Part shown: positions 1-7,378 of the stretch, in pieces
Layout of the letters: each line of letters begins with the position of its first letter
Position numbering within the stretch: the stretch's first letter is position 1
Virus record (IMG/VR): IMGVR_UViG_3300047310_000535
Location: 1-24,427 of that record
Length of the DNA stretch: 24,427 bases
Strand: one strand, 5' to 3'
DNA from: a virus
The notes under the pieces: model-generated
Seen by the model: only the letters and a program-made list of their open reading frames with translations
Databases searched by the model: none
Told to the model about the DNA's origin: nothing
Made by a program: the position numbers and the translations under genes

Positions 1-1
1 G

Positions 2-166
2 TTTTTTGGGAATCTTCGGAAGGGAACCGTCGATGTCGATTTGGGCGGGCGAGTTCGGAAGCTACGCGCGGTAGCGGCCAAAATGTCGTTACCCGGGATC
101 GCGTCGGCCGAGAATCAGGTGCTCGAAGATCTCGCTTCCAAACTCCAGATCCGGCGTCATCCGTAG
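2..166 (+). CDS. 3' end of an unknown upstream gene (5' partial)
   Basis: A reading frame is open from the window edge to a TAG at 164-166 and translates to 54 residues ending in KLQIRRHP. Its codon choice resembles that of the neighbouring genes, with mostly G or C at third positions. It is in the same frame as the helicase gene, which begins 4 bases downstream, so the stop at 164-166 separates two genes and need not be read as a mutation in the helicase. The fragment is too short to assign a family and I do not recognise it. An internal ATG at 83 would give only a 27-residue peptide and has no ribosome binding site. Confidence 0.5.
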   Translation, partial: FFGNLRKGTVDVDLGGRVRKLRAVAAKMSLPGIASAENQVLEDLASKLQIRRHP

Positions 167-169
167 CGG

Positions 170-1606
170 ATGCCCCGTGAAGCTCCGAAGGCTGGCGAAG
201 CGACTCTTGAAGTAGACTCGCTGAACGAGGTCGTGATTGTCGCGGCCGCGTGCGCGTCCCCCGAGCTCCGCCGGGTTCTCGTCTCGCGAGTCCCGTCTGA
301 CTACTTTCACGATCCGAAGAACGCTGCGATCTGGTCGGCCATTCGGGAGCTCGAACGCCGGCACCTCGGGTTCGACGTCGCGACGCTCGCGACGCTTTCG
401 GCCGGCGTCGATTCGACTTATCTGGCGCAGCTGATCGAGCTCCGGCCGGCCCCTCCCCCGAACATCGAGCATCACGTCCGGACGCTCGAGTGGGACCGCG
501 CACGAGTAAATGTTTGGATCGGACCCCTTCAGGGACTCGTGACCGCGATGCGGGATCCCCGGACGGAGCCCGATAAGGTAAGGGCGCTCGCGCTCCAGGT
601 CGCGAGATCGTTCGACGGATTCGGTGATCGCGGTCTTCTGCTCGACCCCCAGCAGCTCGTGCGCGACCAGATGGAGGATCTCCGGAAGCGTCGCGCCGGC
701 GCCGCCATCTATCCGTTTGGGATCCGGTCGCTCGACGATCTCGTCGATCAAAAAACCGGCAAACCGCTCCTGATCCCGGGCGCCGCCCCCGGCAAGATCA
801 CGTTCATCACGGGCGTCTCGGGTTCCGGGAAGTCCCTGATGGGGGCTCACTTTATCCTCGGGTCGGTCCGACAACGACGTCGTGTTCTGGTCGGCGCGTG
901 GGAACCCCAATCAGGAGAGCTCCTCGAGTTCCTTGCGTGCGTCTCGCTGAAGTGGAGCCGCTCCGACGTGAAGCTCGGTCGCGTCACGGACGAGCAATTT
1001 GAACAACTCCGGGAGCGTGAGGAATTCATCTCGAAGTGGGTGAGGTTTCTCCCGAATCCCTTTCGACGTTCGACTTCGCGCGCGTCGAACGAGCGAAACC
1101 TCGACATGATCGAGGGCTACCTGAGCGACACCGGCTGCGACGTCTTTTACGCCGACCTCTGGGAGCGAGCGCTCGAGGAAGATTCACCGAGCGACGAGAA
1201 GCGGGCCCTGTATCGGCAGCAGGAGATGATGGAGAGGAGCCGATGTCACGGGATCTTCAATCATCAACAGAAGTTGAAGGACGTCGAAGAACGAGAGGAC
1301 AAGCGTCCGAATCGTTCGACCATGAAGGGATCGAGCGCCTACGTGGAGGTCGCGGACAACCTGTTCGGGACGCACCGCCCGGCGCTCTTCAAGTCGGTCC
1401 CGGACAACAAGTTTGAGCTCTTGGTGTTGAAGCAACGTGACGGGCGATGGCCGATCGCGCTCGAGTTCGACTTCGACCCCGACACCGCCCAGATCTGGAG
1501 CGGTCGCGAGGTTCCGTTTGGATCATCGGCGGAGTCGGCAGGGGGGCAGATGGAGGACTTCATCGCGGGACCGAAGCGCGAGAAGAAGTCCTGGAGGCGA
1601 GATTGA
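170..1606 (+). CDS. dnaB: DnaB-type replicative DNA helicase
   Basis: The 478-residue product has the two-domain layout of the hexameric DnaB/gp41 (SF4) helicases that unwind DNA ahead of the polymerase at the fork. Residues about 15-70 resemble the DnaB N-terminal domain, with a DYFHDPKNAAIWSAI segment. The RecA-like ATPase domain starts near residue 180. Its Walker A is GVSGSGKS at 215-222, followed by a Walker B-like strand ending in DVFYADL and a late KQRDGRWPIALEFDF segment like the arginine-finger and C-terminal region of DnaB. Length matches the family. The start at 170 keeps the N-terminal domain, but no good Shine-Dalgarno precedes it, so a slightly different start is possible. The primase gene overlaps its stop codon by 4 bases, which fits helicase and primase acting together as a primosome. 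Confidence 0.9.
   Translation: MPREAPKAGEATLEVDSLNEVVIVAAACASPELRRVLVSRVPSDYFHDPKNAAIWSAIRELERRHLGFDVATLATLSAGVDSTYLAQLIELRPAPPPNIEHHVRTLEWDRARVNVWIGPLQGLVTAMRDPRTEPDKVRALALQVARSFDGFGDRGLLLDPQQLVRDQMEDLRKRRAGAAIYPFGIRSLDDLVDQKTGKPLLIPGAAPGKITFITGVSGSGKSLMGAHFILGSVRQRRRVLVGAWEPQSGELLEFLACVSLKWSRSDVKLGRVTDEQFEQLREREEFISKWVRFLPNPFRRSTSRASNERNLDMIEGYLSDTGCDVFYADLWERALEEDSPSDEKRALYRQQEMMERSRCHGIFNHQQKLKDVEEREDKRPNRSTMKGSSAYVEVADNLFGTHRPALFKSVPDNKFELLVLKQRDGRWPIALEFDFDPDTAQIWSGREVPFGSSAESAGGQMEDFIAGPKREKKSWRRD
1593..1597 (+). promoter_or_regulatory. ribosome binding site fixing the primase TTG start
   Basis: GGAGG lies 5 bases before the TTG at 1603. This supports the TTG start, which overlaps the helicase stop as TTGA, over a start at 1447 that would add about 52 residues lying entirely inside the helicase gene. 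Confidence 0.75.
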
Positions 1607-2565
1607 GTTACGACCCCCTCGCGGTCGACGTTCCGAAGCTCCTCGCGGAGCTCGGGGTCGAGGCGACCCACGACGGCGACACCTGGCTCGCGACCTGCCC
1701 CGGGGGCCGTCACGCAGACCGTCGACCGTCCTGGCGAATCAAAGACGTACCGGGCCAGGAGAAACACGGGGTTCACTACTGCCACAGTTGTAAGTGGGGC
1801 GGGACCGCGATCGATCTCGTCGTCCGGATCTATGGGTTCTCGGGTCCCGGTGAGGCGGTTTCGTGGATCGAGCAGAACGCGATGGGGGCCGGCCAACGGG
1901 TCGAGCGTCTCATCGTGAACGTTCAGCCGGCAGTCGCGCCGCGGTTCCGGCTACCCGCGACCGTATTGGTTCTCCCGCTCGCGTCGTGGGCCCCAACGCC
2001 GCGTCGATACCTGGTCGAGCAGCGCGGGTTCGATGAACGCGACGTCGAACAGTGGGGGCTTGGCTACGCGGTCGAGGGGCGACTTCAGGGCCGGATCGTA
2101 TTCCCGGCTCGTGACGAACGGGGTCGGATTGGAAACTACACAGCCCGCACGTTCGTCGGCGCGATGGTCCGGTATCTGTCGGCTTCGGAGGAAGAAGGTC
2201 CCGACCACTCCTGTATGTTCGGCGAGCATCTCTGGCCCGACCGCGCCGCGCGGCGCGGTCAGACGGTCGTCGCGACCGAAGGAGCCCTTAACGCGATGGC
2301 GGCCCGTAGGGCGACGGGTCTCCCGGTGGCGGCCCTCTCGGGTTCGAAGGTTAATCTCGGCCAGATCCTCAAGCTTGCGCAGTTCGGACGAGTCCTGGCC
2401 CTTACGGATCCGGATCTCGCCGGCGAGGCGGCCGCCGACCGAATGAGGGCTGCGCTGATCCGACATGTCGAATTCGGACGCGTCGAACTCCCGAAAGGTT
2501 CCGATCCCGCAACGGTCGCGCCATCCTATCTAGGAGAACTGATCCGATCGTGTGGTCCTACCTAG
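1603..2565 (+). CDS. dnaG: DnaG-type DNA primase (zinc finger plus TOPRIM core)
   Basis: This 320-residue protein makes RNA primers for phage replication. A CHC2-type zinc finger occupies the N-terminus, with C32, H37, C60 and C63 as likely ligands. It is followed by the primase N-terminal core (YLVEQRGF through RIVFPARDERGRIGNYTAR). The TOPRIM domain has the expected acidic residues: E226 in the TEGALN segment, then D269 and D271 in the DPDLAG motif. The protein stops soon after TOPRIM and lacks the C-terminal helicase-binding domain of bacterial DnaG (about 580 residues), as in many phage primases. The TTG start overlaps the helicase stop (TTGA) behind a strong GGAGG. One copy of the window's palindromic repeat lies in the gene just before the TOPRIM domain and encodes DRAARRG. 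Confidence 0.88.
   Translation: MSYDPLAVDVPKLLAELGVEATHDGDTWLATCPGGRHADRRPSWRIKDVPGQEKHGVHYCHSCKWGGTAIDLVVRIYGFSGPGEAVSWIEQNAMGAGQRVERLIVNVQPAVAPRFRLPATVLVLPLASWAPTPRRYLVEQRGFDERDVEQWGLGYAVEGRLQGRIVFPARDERGRIGNYTARTFVGAMVRYLSASEEEGPDHSCMFGEHLWPDRAARRGQTVVATEGALNAMAARRATGLPVAALSGSKVNLGQILKLAQFGRVLALTDPDLAGEAAADRMRAALIRHVEFGRVELPKGSDPATVAPSYLGELIRSCGPT
2241..2260 (+). repeat. palindromic element, copy 1 (in primase gene)
   Basis: The 20 bases CCGCGCCGCGCGGCGCGGTC contain an 18-base perfect palindrome. In this copy the palindrome extends to a perfect 22 bases (2239-2260). It is read in frame as RAARRG, in the stretch between the primase core and the TOPRIM strands. Identical 20-base copies lie at 11580 and 18757. 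Confidence 0.85.
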
Positions 2566-2777
2566 GCAACTTGTTCGATGTTGATCCCGAAGCCGCTCGC
2601 CGATACGTGGTCGCCCAGTACGTAAAAGCAGGCTGCACATACAGCGGCGCGGCACGCCTGCTCGGACTTCATGAGAAGTACCTCCATGAGCTCGTGACTC
2701 GTAAAGGACTCCGGGCCGAGCTCGCGCGCCAAAAGGCGATCGTGACCGCCATGCTGGCTCCGCCGCGAGACACCTGA
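2550..2777 (+). CDS. small helix-turn-helix protein A
   Basis: This 75-residue protein starts at GTG 2550 inside the end of the primase gene. Residues about 28-60 (TYSGAARLLGLHEKYLHELVTR) resemble a Fis- or resolvase-type helix-turn-helix: an alanine-rich first helix, a glycine turn and a recognition helix. No catalytic motif is visible. Its stop overlaps the ATG of the next gene (TGATG), and the next protein aligns with it along most of its length, which suggests a tandem duplication. A role in regulating phage transcription or binding replication-region DNA is inferred from the fold and position only. The family is not recognised. Confidence 0.65.
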   Translation: MWSYLGNLFDVDPEAARRYVVAQYVKAGCTYSGAARLLGLHEKYLHELVTRKGLRAELARQKAIVTAMLAPPRDT

Positions 2778-2989
2778 TGTCGTACCGCCCGACCCCCATC
2801 GGCACGCTCGTTCGGTACGACCGACGGCAGGCCCGGAACGACGTTCTTGAACAGTACAGGCTCCTCGGTTGGATTACGTCCGATGTGGCAACGCACTTTG
2901 GCGTGAGCAGGCGGCAGATGATCAGGATCGCGAACGAGCTCGGGCTTGCCCGCGCGATCGCGATCGCACGAGCGAAGCTCGTCGGTTGA
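2777..2989 (+). CDS. small helix-turn-helix protein B (paralogue of A)
   Basis: This 70-residue protein contains a likely helix-turn-helix at residues about 32-56 (TSDVATHFGVSRRQMIRIANEL). The pattern R..V..QY...G, then A...G, then GL can be aligned by eye with protein A, giving two adjacent DNA-binding paralogues with different recognition helices. The ATG overlaps the stop of the preceding gene by one base. It is the last gene before the one clear intergenic region of the window, so it could bind that region, but this is inference. It has no other visible domain. Confidence 0.65.
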   Translation: MSYRPTPIGTLVRYDRRQARNDVLEQYRLLGWITSDVATHFGVSRRQMIRIANELGLARAIAIARAKLVG

Positions 2990-3034
2990 AAAAGAAACTT
3001 GCAGAGGTGTTAAGCGTTCGATTAGTTTAGGGGA

Positions 3035-3048
3035 AAGTCGCGAGACTT
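3035..3048 (+). repeat. short inverted repeat AAGTC-GCGA-GACTT
   Basis: Five-base perfect arms surround a 4-base GCGA loop in the intergenic region. It could be an operator half-site pair or a small RNA hairpin tip; it is too short to decide. Confidence 0.35.
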
Positions 3049-3092
3049 ACATAGGTACAGGGCGCGTCATGCTTGGCGCACTGGGACTTTTG

Positions 3093-3116
3093 GTCCTAGA
3101 GTTTTTTACCTAGGAC
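3093..3116 (+). repeat. 7-bp inverted repeat around a T-rich loop
   Basis: Arms GTCCTAG (3093-3099) and CTAGGAC (3110-3116) flank a 10-base loop containing six T residues. The T run is in the loop and not after the stem, which argues against a simple terminator. Its place just before the sigma-like gene suits an operator or an mRNA 5' hairpin. Confidence 0.5.
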
Positions 3117-3140
3117 GATTGTCCGGAGAAAGAGGATCAC

Positions 3141-3167
3141 GTGAACAATGTAGGCGCATTGTCATGA
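3141..3167 (+). CDS. possible 8-residue leader peptide
   Basis: GTG at 3141 sits 4 bases after AGAGGA (3131-3136), the only good Shine-Dalgarno in this stretch. It opens an 8-codon frame (MNNVGALS) whose TGA overlaps the ATG at 3164 of the sigma-like gene as ATGA, the coupling arrangement used by most genes here. This suggests ribosomes load at the leader and re-initiate on the sigma-like gene. Such a short frame could also arise by chance. Confidence 0.35.
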   Translation: MNNVGALS

Positions 3168-3850
3168 GGAGACGGTACGAACCCGGGGCGCGGGTAGCGC
3201 TCGACCGAGCTCTCAAAACCATCACGCCGGTCGGCGGTTCGTTCGAGGAATTAGCTCAAGCTTGTCTAGACGGCCGAATTACGTTCGAGTGTTTTTACAA
3301 GCAAACGCGTCCCGTGTTGGCGGCAAAAGCGGCCTGGATTCTACGGCGCTGGAAGGCCCCCACGGGTGCCGAGGACGTCGAGCAAGAGATGGCGGTGGCG
3401 GTCTGGCAGAAGTTCGCCGAATTCGATCCTTCGCGTGGTGTTTCGATCGGGCGGTTTTTACTTTATGGGGCGGGAGTTGTCGGCAAAGCGGAAGCCCACC
3501 GCGCCCGCCAGTGCAACAAGCACGGCACGCGCGACAAGAACCCATCGCGGTACGCGGTCCCGTTTTCGTCGATGCGGGGTGTCGATGAAGGGGGATTCGA
3601 TCCCGCCGACATGGTCGTCGCGGAACCGATCCAAGAACGGGTTGCGGAGGTTCGCGCCATACTGGCCCGGTGCAGAACGACGTTCGATCGCTCGATCCTC
3701 GAGGCCCTTGTAGCGACGGGTGGATCGGTGCGGGAGGTCGCGGGGAAGCTGTTCGCCGGAATCGACGGACCGATCGCGACCAGAATGATCAACCAAGCGC
3801 TGATCAATATCGGCTGCACGGTTTCGGACATCGAACGGATGGCGGCCTGA
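3164..3850 (+). CDS. sigma-70 region-2-like protein (putative phage sigma factor)
   Basis: The product has 228 residues from the ATG at 3164. Residues about 50-115 resemble sigma-70 region 2: a TGAEDVEQEMAVAVW segment like the core-binding helix, then FDPSRGVSIGRFLLYGA, close to the FDPxRGxxFxTYA pattern of bacterial sigma factors. Residues about 165-220 (RSILEALVATGGSVREVAGKL onward) could form a region-4-like helix-turn-helix. A sigma-like protein would let the phage redirect host RNA polymerase to its own promoters. A TTG at 3119 would add 15 residues but has no ribosome binding site, so I prefer 3164, probably coupled to the leader peptide. The gene stands alone after the intergenic region. 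It could instead be a non-sigma DNA-binding protein. Confidence 0.6.
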   Translation: MRRRYEPGARVALDRALKTITPVGGSFEELAQACLDGRITFECFYKQTRPVLAAKAAWILRRWKAPTGAEDVEQEMAVAVWQKFAEFDPSRGVSIGRFLLYGAGVVGKAEAHRARQCNKHGTRDKNPSRYAVPFSSMRGVDEGGFDPADMVVAEPIQERVAEVRAILARCRTTFDRSILEALVATGGSVREVAGKLFAGIDGPIATRMINQALINIGCTVSDIERMAA

Positions 3851-3875
3851 CGGGCCGGGAAGGTTTGGCAGACAG

Positions 3876-4952
3876 ATGAGTAGCGAAGCGATCGCGACGC
3901 CGGCGTTCCGGGTCGAACACATGAACGAGGCCCTCGTCGACGAGGCAATCAAGAAGTTCGGCGTGAAGGGAATCCCGCGCGGCGCGAAGTTCGCGAACCG
4001 AGCCGGTCTACTCCAGATCCACCTCCGGAACATCACGAACCCGGATAACTTCGTCGAGTGCGATCTCTGTCTTGCGGGTTCCGACGTTGACCTCCCGGGG
4101 TGTCCGTTTTGCGGCCGAGGCGACGATGAGGCGGGCGTTCCGGAGAAACCGAAGGAGCCCCAGAAGCTCACGCAGGTAAAGCGCCCGAAGCAGTCGAAAC
4201 CTTCGACCGAGATCGTGAAGAAACCCGAGCCGAAAACCGAACCGGCCCAGAAGGCCGACCTGACGGTCGACGAGGGGAATCTGCTTCGCCAACTCGACGA
4301 GGCGGTTCGCGATATTCTGGCGCTGAATGCGGGTGTCGAGGCGTCGAAGTGGCTCCTCGGTAAGAAGATCGCGGAAGTCTTTCACAGCGAGGGCTGGAGG
4401 CTCCGCCGTGACCAAGAAGGCGAGCAGTCGTACCGCGGGTTCAATCAATTCGTCGTCACCGAGATCGGGATCGACCCATCGACCGCGTACCGGTACATGG
4501 ACATCTCGAAGCGGTTCACGGAAGAACAGGCCAAGAAGCTCGGAACCCACAAGGTCGTCGCGCTCCTACGGGTTTCGGACGAAGCAGAACAAAAGAAGCT
4601 GATCGAGAAGATCGAGCGCGAAGGGCTATCGTCGCGCGAAGTTCAGGCTGAGGTAAAGCGGCTGAACCTTCCGCGGCGCGAGACTGGTCGGCGCGAGATG
4701 CCCGACGGAGCCCCCGGGCGCCGCGCGCTCCCGGCTGGCGCGATCGCGGCGGCCCTAACGCTCGGGGTGAAGAACCTCGGGTTGATGAAGCGCGACGACC
4801 CAACCCAGAAGGCGAAGGCGATCGTGGACCTTCCGACCTGCCGACTCGATCTCGACAACGGTGTCGTGATGGAGTTCACGATTCTCGAAGGAAGCGCCGG
4901 TCTTGTTTTGAAGGTCGACGTGAAGAAAGAAGATCCGCTCTCAGAGGTTTAG
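3876..4952 (+). CDS. zinc-ribbon and helical DNA-binding-like protein
   Basis: This 358-residue protein is of unrecognised family. The N-terminal part carries paired cysteines C62/C65 and C76/C79 (CDLC and CPFC), a likely zinc ribbon. A lysine-, proline- and glutamate-rich linker follows at about 88-130. Residues about 140-265 look all-helical, with a segment (GIDPSTAYRYMDISKRF) like a helix-turn-helix, followed by KKLGTHKVVALLRVS and REVQAEVKRL. The latter pieces resemble the helical part of KorB/ParB-type or plasmid DNA-binding proteins, but there is no ParB nuclease-like domain here. It lies between the sigma-like gene and the DNA polymerase and ends 5 bases before the polymerase GTG. A replication-accessory or regulatory role is inferred from context only. 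Confidence 0.6.
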   Translation: MSSEAIATPAFRVEHMNEALVDEAIKKFGVKGIPRGAKFANRAGLLQIHLRNITNPDNFVECDLCLAGSDVDLPGCPFCGRGDDEAGVPEKPKEPQKLTQVKRPKQSKPSTEIVKKPEPKTEPAQKADLTVDEGNLLRQLDEAVRDILALNAGVEASKWLLGKKIAEVFHSEGWRLRRDQEGEQSYRGFNQFVVTEIGIDPSTAYRYMDISKRFTEEQAKKLGTHKVVALLRVSDEAEQKKLIEKIEREGLSSREVQAEVKRLNLPRRETGRREMPDGAPGRRALPAGAIAAALTLGVKNLGLMKRDDPTQKAKAIVDLPTCRLDLDNGVVMEFTILEGSAGLVLKVDVKKEDPLSEV

Positions 4953-4957
4953 TCGCC

Positions 4958-7372
4958 GTGGTGATTCCGGCGCTGACGACCGCGTTCGTAGAGCAGGACC
5001 AGTTGGTCCTGCTCTACCGGAACGATGCAAACGCCCTGATGCAGCGTCGACTCCCGGCGGAGTGGTCGAGCTTCTACAGGAGGGCCGAGATCGAACCCCA
5101 TCTGCGGGAACTCTCGAGTTCGCGGTTCGTTCGTTCGGTCGCGGACGAGGGCGATTGGGTCCGGATCCGGTGGAGTGACCGATGGGTCCGGGAACGAGCG
5201 TGCTCGCCCGATAGCCCCCTAAGCCGCGCCGGCGTTGTCGCGTTCGAGGCTGATCTTTCACCGGTTCAGCGGTTTCTCGCTGACTCGGGTGCGAAGATCG
5301 CGCGGCCGAATTGGTGCGTGGTCGACTTCGAAACCGACTCGCGGGTATCGCCGCGCGAGGCCGCTATTGGGAATGCCCGCCTGCTCTCGTGGGTCATCAC
5401 GCGCCCGGACCTGACCGACATCACGGGAGTCCTGGAGGCCGATACGGACGAGGCGGAGCGGGATCTCTGGGAGGCGTTTTTTCTCGCGCTCGACGAGTTC
5501 GATCTCGTACTCGCCTGGAATGGCGATGACTTCGACTTCCAGCTGATGCCGGTTCGGGTTCAGAAGGTCCGGGCCCGCGTGAAGGACAAGCGCCGGTGGC
5601 TGTTCCTCGACTACATGGTGTTGTTCGAGCGGATGAACCGGAACGCCGCTGAGTCGGGTGACGAGAAGGTATCGCTGAAGCTGAACGTGGTCTGTGAGGC
5701 CATGATCGGGGAAGGGAAAGAAGAGTTCGATCCTCGCCGGACGTTCGAGGCTTGGGAGGACAAGGGCCGATACAAGTCGCGGGCCGAGATGGTTCGGTAC
5801 ATGCGGCAGGACTCCGCGCTCGTCGTGAAGCTCGACCGGAAGACCGGCTATCTGGCGCTTCACCAGACGATCTCGGAGGTCTGCGGGGTCTTCCCGGACA
5901 GCTACGGGATGAACCCAACCCGGTTCGTCGATGGGTTCATGCTCCGGGTGGCGGTCGAACGCGGGACCCACTTCCCGTCGAAGATCTGGGACCGCGAACC
6001 CGAGCAGCAGTTCGCCGGCGCCTGGGTAATGGAACCGAAGGACAAGGGGTTCATCGAGAACGTTCACGTCGGGGACTTCAAGAGCCTGTACCCGTCCATC
6101 ATGATCACGTGGAACATGTCGCCCGACACGAAGGTCGCGACACCGCCCGGTCAGCGGAGTTCCGAGAAGCAGCCCGAGGGATTCTGCCGGTCCCCCTCGA
6201 ATGGGGTCGTGTTCCGGACCGACATCGCCGGGATGCTGACGGACGCTCTCAAGGAGCTGATCCGGCTCCGCGACTTCTGGAAGAAACGTAAGAGCGAGCT
6301 GCCTCCGAATACGGACGAGTGGCGTGACGCTGACCGGAAGTCGATGGCCTACAAGGTCGCGGCCAATTCGTTCTACGGGGTCGTAGGGTCGATCTACTCG
6401 AGGTTTTTCGATCGCGATATCGCGGAGGGCGTGACGCAGAACGGCGTCTGGTTGATCAAGCGCACGTCGGATGCCGCGGAGCGACCCGGTCCCCATACCG
6501 GTAAGGGCCTCCGGACCACGTACGGCGATACCGATTCACTCTTTATCGTCGGCGGCACCGAACTCGAGTTCGATGCGTTCGCCCGATGGTGCAACGAGTC
6601 CCTCTATCCGGATCTCCTGAGGGGGTGCGGGTGTCAGGAGAACAAGATCTCGTTCGCGTACGAGAAGATGTTCGAGCGGATCGTCATCCTGTCGGCGAAG
6701 AAGTACGTGGGCCGGCTTCGTCACTACGGGTGGGACGCGAAGCGGGGCGATTGGAACTGGGCGACCGACAAGTCGAAGCCCGAAGTGAAGGGCCTCGAGT
6801 GGAAGCGCGGTGACGCGAACAAGATCGCGCGCGCGCTCCAGTACGAGGCGATCAAGATCGTATGCGCACCCGCGCGAGCTGACGCGATGGATCCGGCCCG
6901 GTACGTCGAGGTGGTGGAGTGCTACAAGCGCCACGTTCTCGAGGACCCCCTGACGGTCGACGACGTGAAGCAATCCCGGGCGCTCTCGAAGCGGACCGAC
7001 GAGTACGAGCAGAAACTGAAGAAGGACCAGACGCCGGCGGCGGTTCCGCCACACGTCACGATTGCGCGCTTACTCGAGGAGCGGGGCGAGCAGATCGTGA
7101 TTGGGTCGAAGATCGACTACGTGATCCAGGACGGGTCGAAAGATGAAGGGAATCTGAAGGCGATCCCGGCGTCCGAGTACGACGGGCAGAACGCCGATCG
7201 TCACTACCTCTGGGAGAAGATGATCTGGCCGCCGACTCAGCGACTCCTCGCGGCCGCGTTCCCGCTCCGGGATTGGTCGCAGTGGGACCGGACGCGCCCT
7301 CCGAAGAACCAACAGCTCCTCGAGAAAGCCGGCCAGGGTCGCTTCACGTTCGGACCGAAGTCGGCGCCATAG
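4958..7372 (+). CDS. family B DNA polymerase with 3'-5' exonuclease
   Basis: This is the 804-residue replicative polymerase. The proofreading exonuclease is complete: Exo I D123 and E125 (DFETD), Exo II N188 and D193 (NGDDFD), Exo III Y281 and D285 (YMRQD). Polymerase motif A is D373 with SLYPS at 376-380. Motif B is K466, N470 and Y473 (KVAANSFYG). Motif C is YGDTDS at 522-527, with catalytic D524 and D526. The KKY motif is at 581-583. All catalytic residues are present, so it should be active. No protein-primed (TPR) insert was noted, consistent with use of the primase upstream. It starts at GTG 4958; a second GTG at 4961 is an alternative. It ends 6 bases before the next gene. Confidence 0.95.
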   Translation: MVIPALTTAFVEQDQLVLLYRNDANALMQRRLPAEWSSFYRRAEIEPHLRELSSSRFVRSVADEGDWVRIRWSDRWVRERACSPDSPLSRAGVVAFEADLSPVQRFLADSGAKIARPNWCVVDFETDSRVSPREAAIGNARLLSWVITRPDLTDITGVLEADTDEAERDLWEAFFLALDEFDLVLAWNGDDFDFQLMPVRVQKVRARVKDKRRWLFLDYMVLFERMNRNAAESGDEKVSLKLNVVCEAMIGEGKEEFDPRRTFEAWEDKGRYKSRAEMVRYMRQDSALVVKLDRKTGYLALHQTISEVCGVFPDSYGMNPTRFVDGFMLRVAVERGTHFPSKIWDREPEQQFAGAWVMEPKDKGFIENVHVGDFKSLYPSIMITWNMSPDTKVATPPGQRSSEKQPEGFCRSPSNGVVFRTDIAGMLTDALKELIRLRDFWKKRKSELPPNTDEWRDADRKSMAYKVAANSFYGVVGSIYSRFFDRDIAEGVTQNGVWLIKRTSDAAERPGPHTGKGLRTTYGDTDSLFIVGGTELEFDAFARWCNESLYPDLLRGCGCQENKISFAYEKMFERIVILSAKKYVGRLRHYGWDAKRGDWNWATDKSKPEVKGLEWKRGDANKIARALQYEAIKIVCAPARADAMDPARYVEVVECYKRHVLEDPLTVDDVKQSRALSKRTDEYEQKLKKDQTPAAVPPHVTIARLLEERGEQIVIGSKIDYVIQDGSKDEGNLKAIPASEYDGQNADRHYLWEKMIWPPTQRLLAAAFPLRDWSQWDRTRPPKNQQLLEKAGQGRFTFGPKSAP

Positions 7373-7378
7373 GCCGGC

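Larger units (their letters stand above)
2990..3140 (+). promoter_or_regulatory. intergenic regulatory region with inverted repeats
   Basis: This is the only sizeable non-coding gap in the window, about 150 bases, and it is visibly richer in A and T than the flanking genes. It holds a 5-bp inverted repeat (3035-3048) and a 7-bp inverted repeat (3093-3116). TTGCAG at 2999 followed 17 bases later by TTAGTT at 3022 is only a weak sigma-70-like pair. Together with the sigma-like gene downstream, it most likely holds a promoter and operator. I see no convincing rho-independent terminator. Confidence 0.45.

Noticed and set aside
83-169. Reading the TAG at 164-166 as a nonsense mutation splitting the helicase gene
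   Set aside because: The frame upstream of the stop is open to the window edge and does not look like a helicase N-terminus, while the helicase N-terminal domain is present after 170. Two adjacent genes in the same frame explain it better.
3093-3116. Rho-independent terminator
   Set aside because: The T run lies in the loop, not after the stem, and the 7-bp stem is followed by mixed sequence. An operator or 5' hairpin fits better.
3975-3986. Additional copy of the palindromic element (CCGCGCGGCGCG)
   Set aside because: Only 12 bases match, without the conserved GTC end, and such GC runs are expected by chance in this sequence.
5258-6496. A 412-codon open frame on the - strand opposite the DNA polymerase
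   Set aside because: The + strand carries every family B polymerase motif here. The reverse frame is low-complexity Arg/Leu/Pro/Asp typical of antisense shadows in GC-rich genes, with no recognisable domain.
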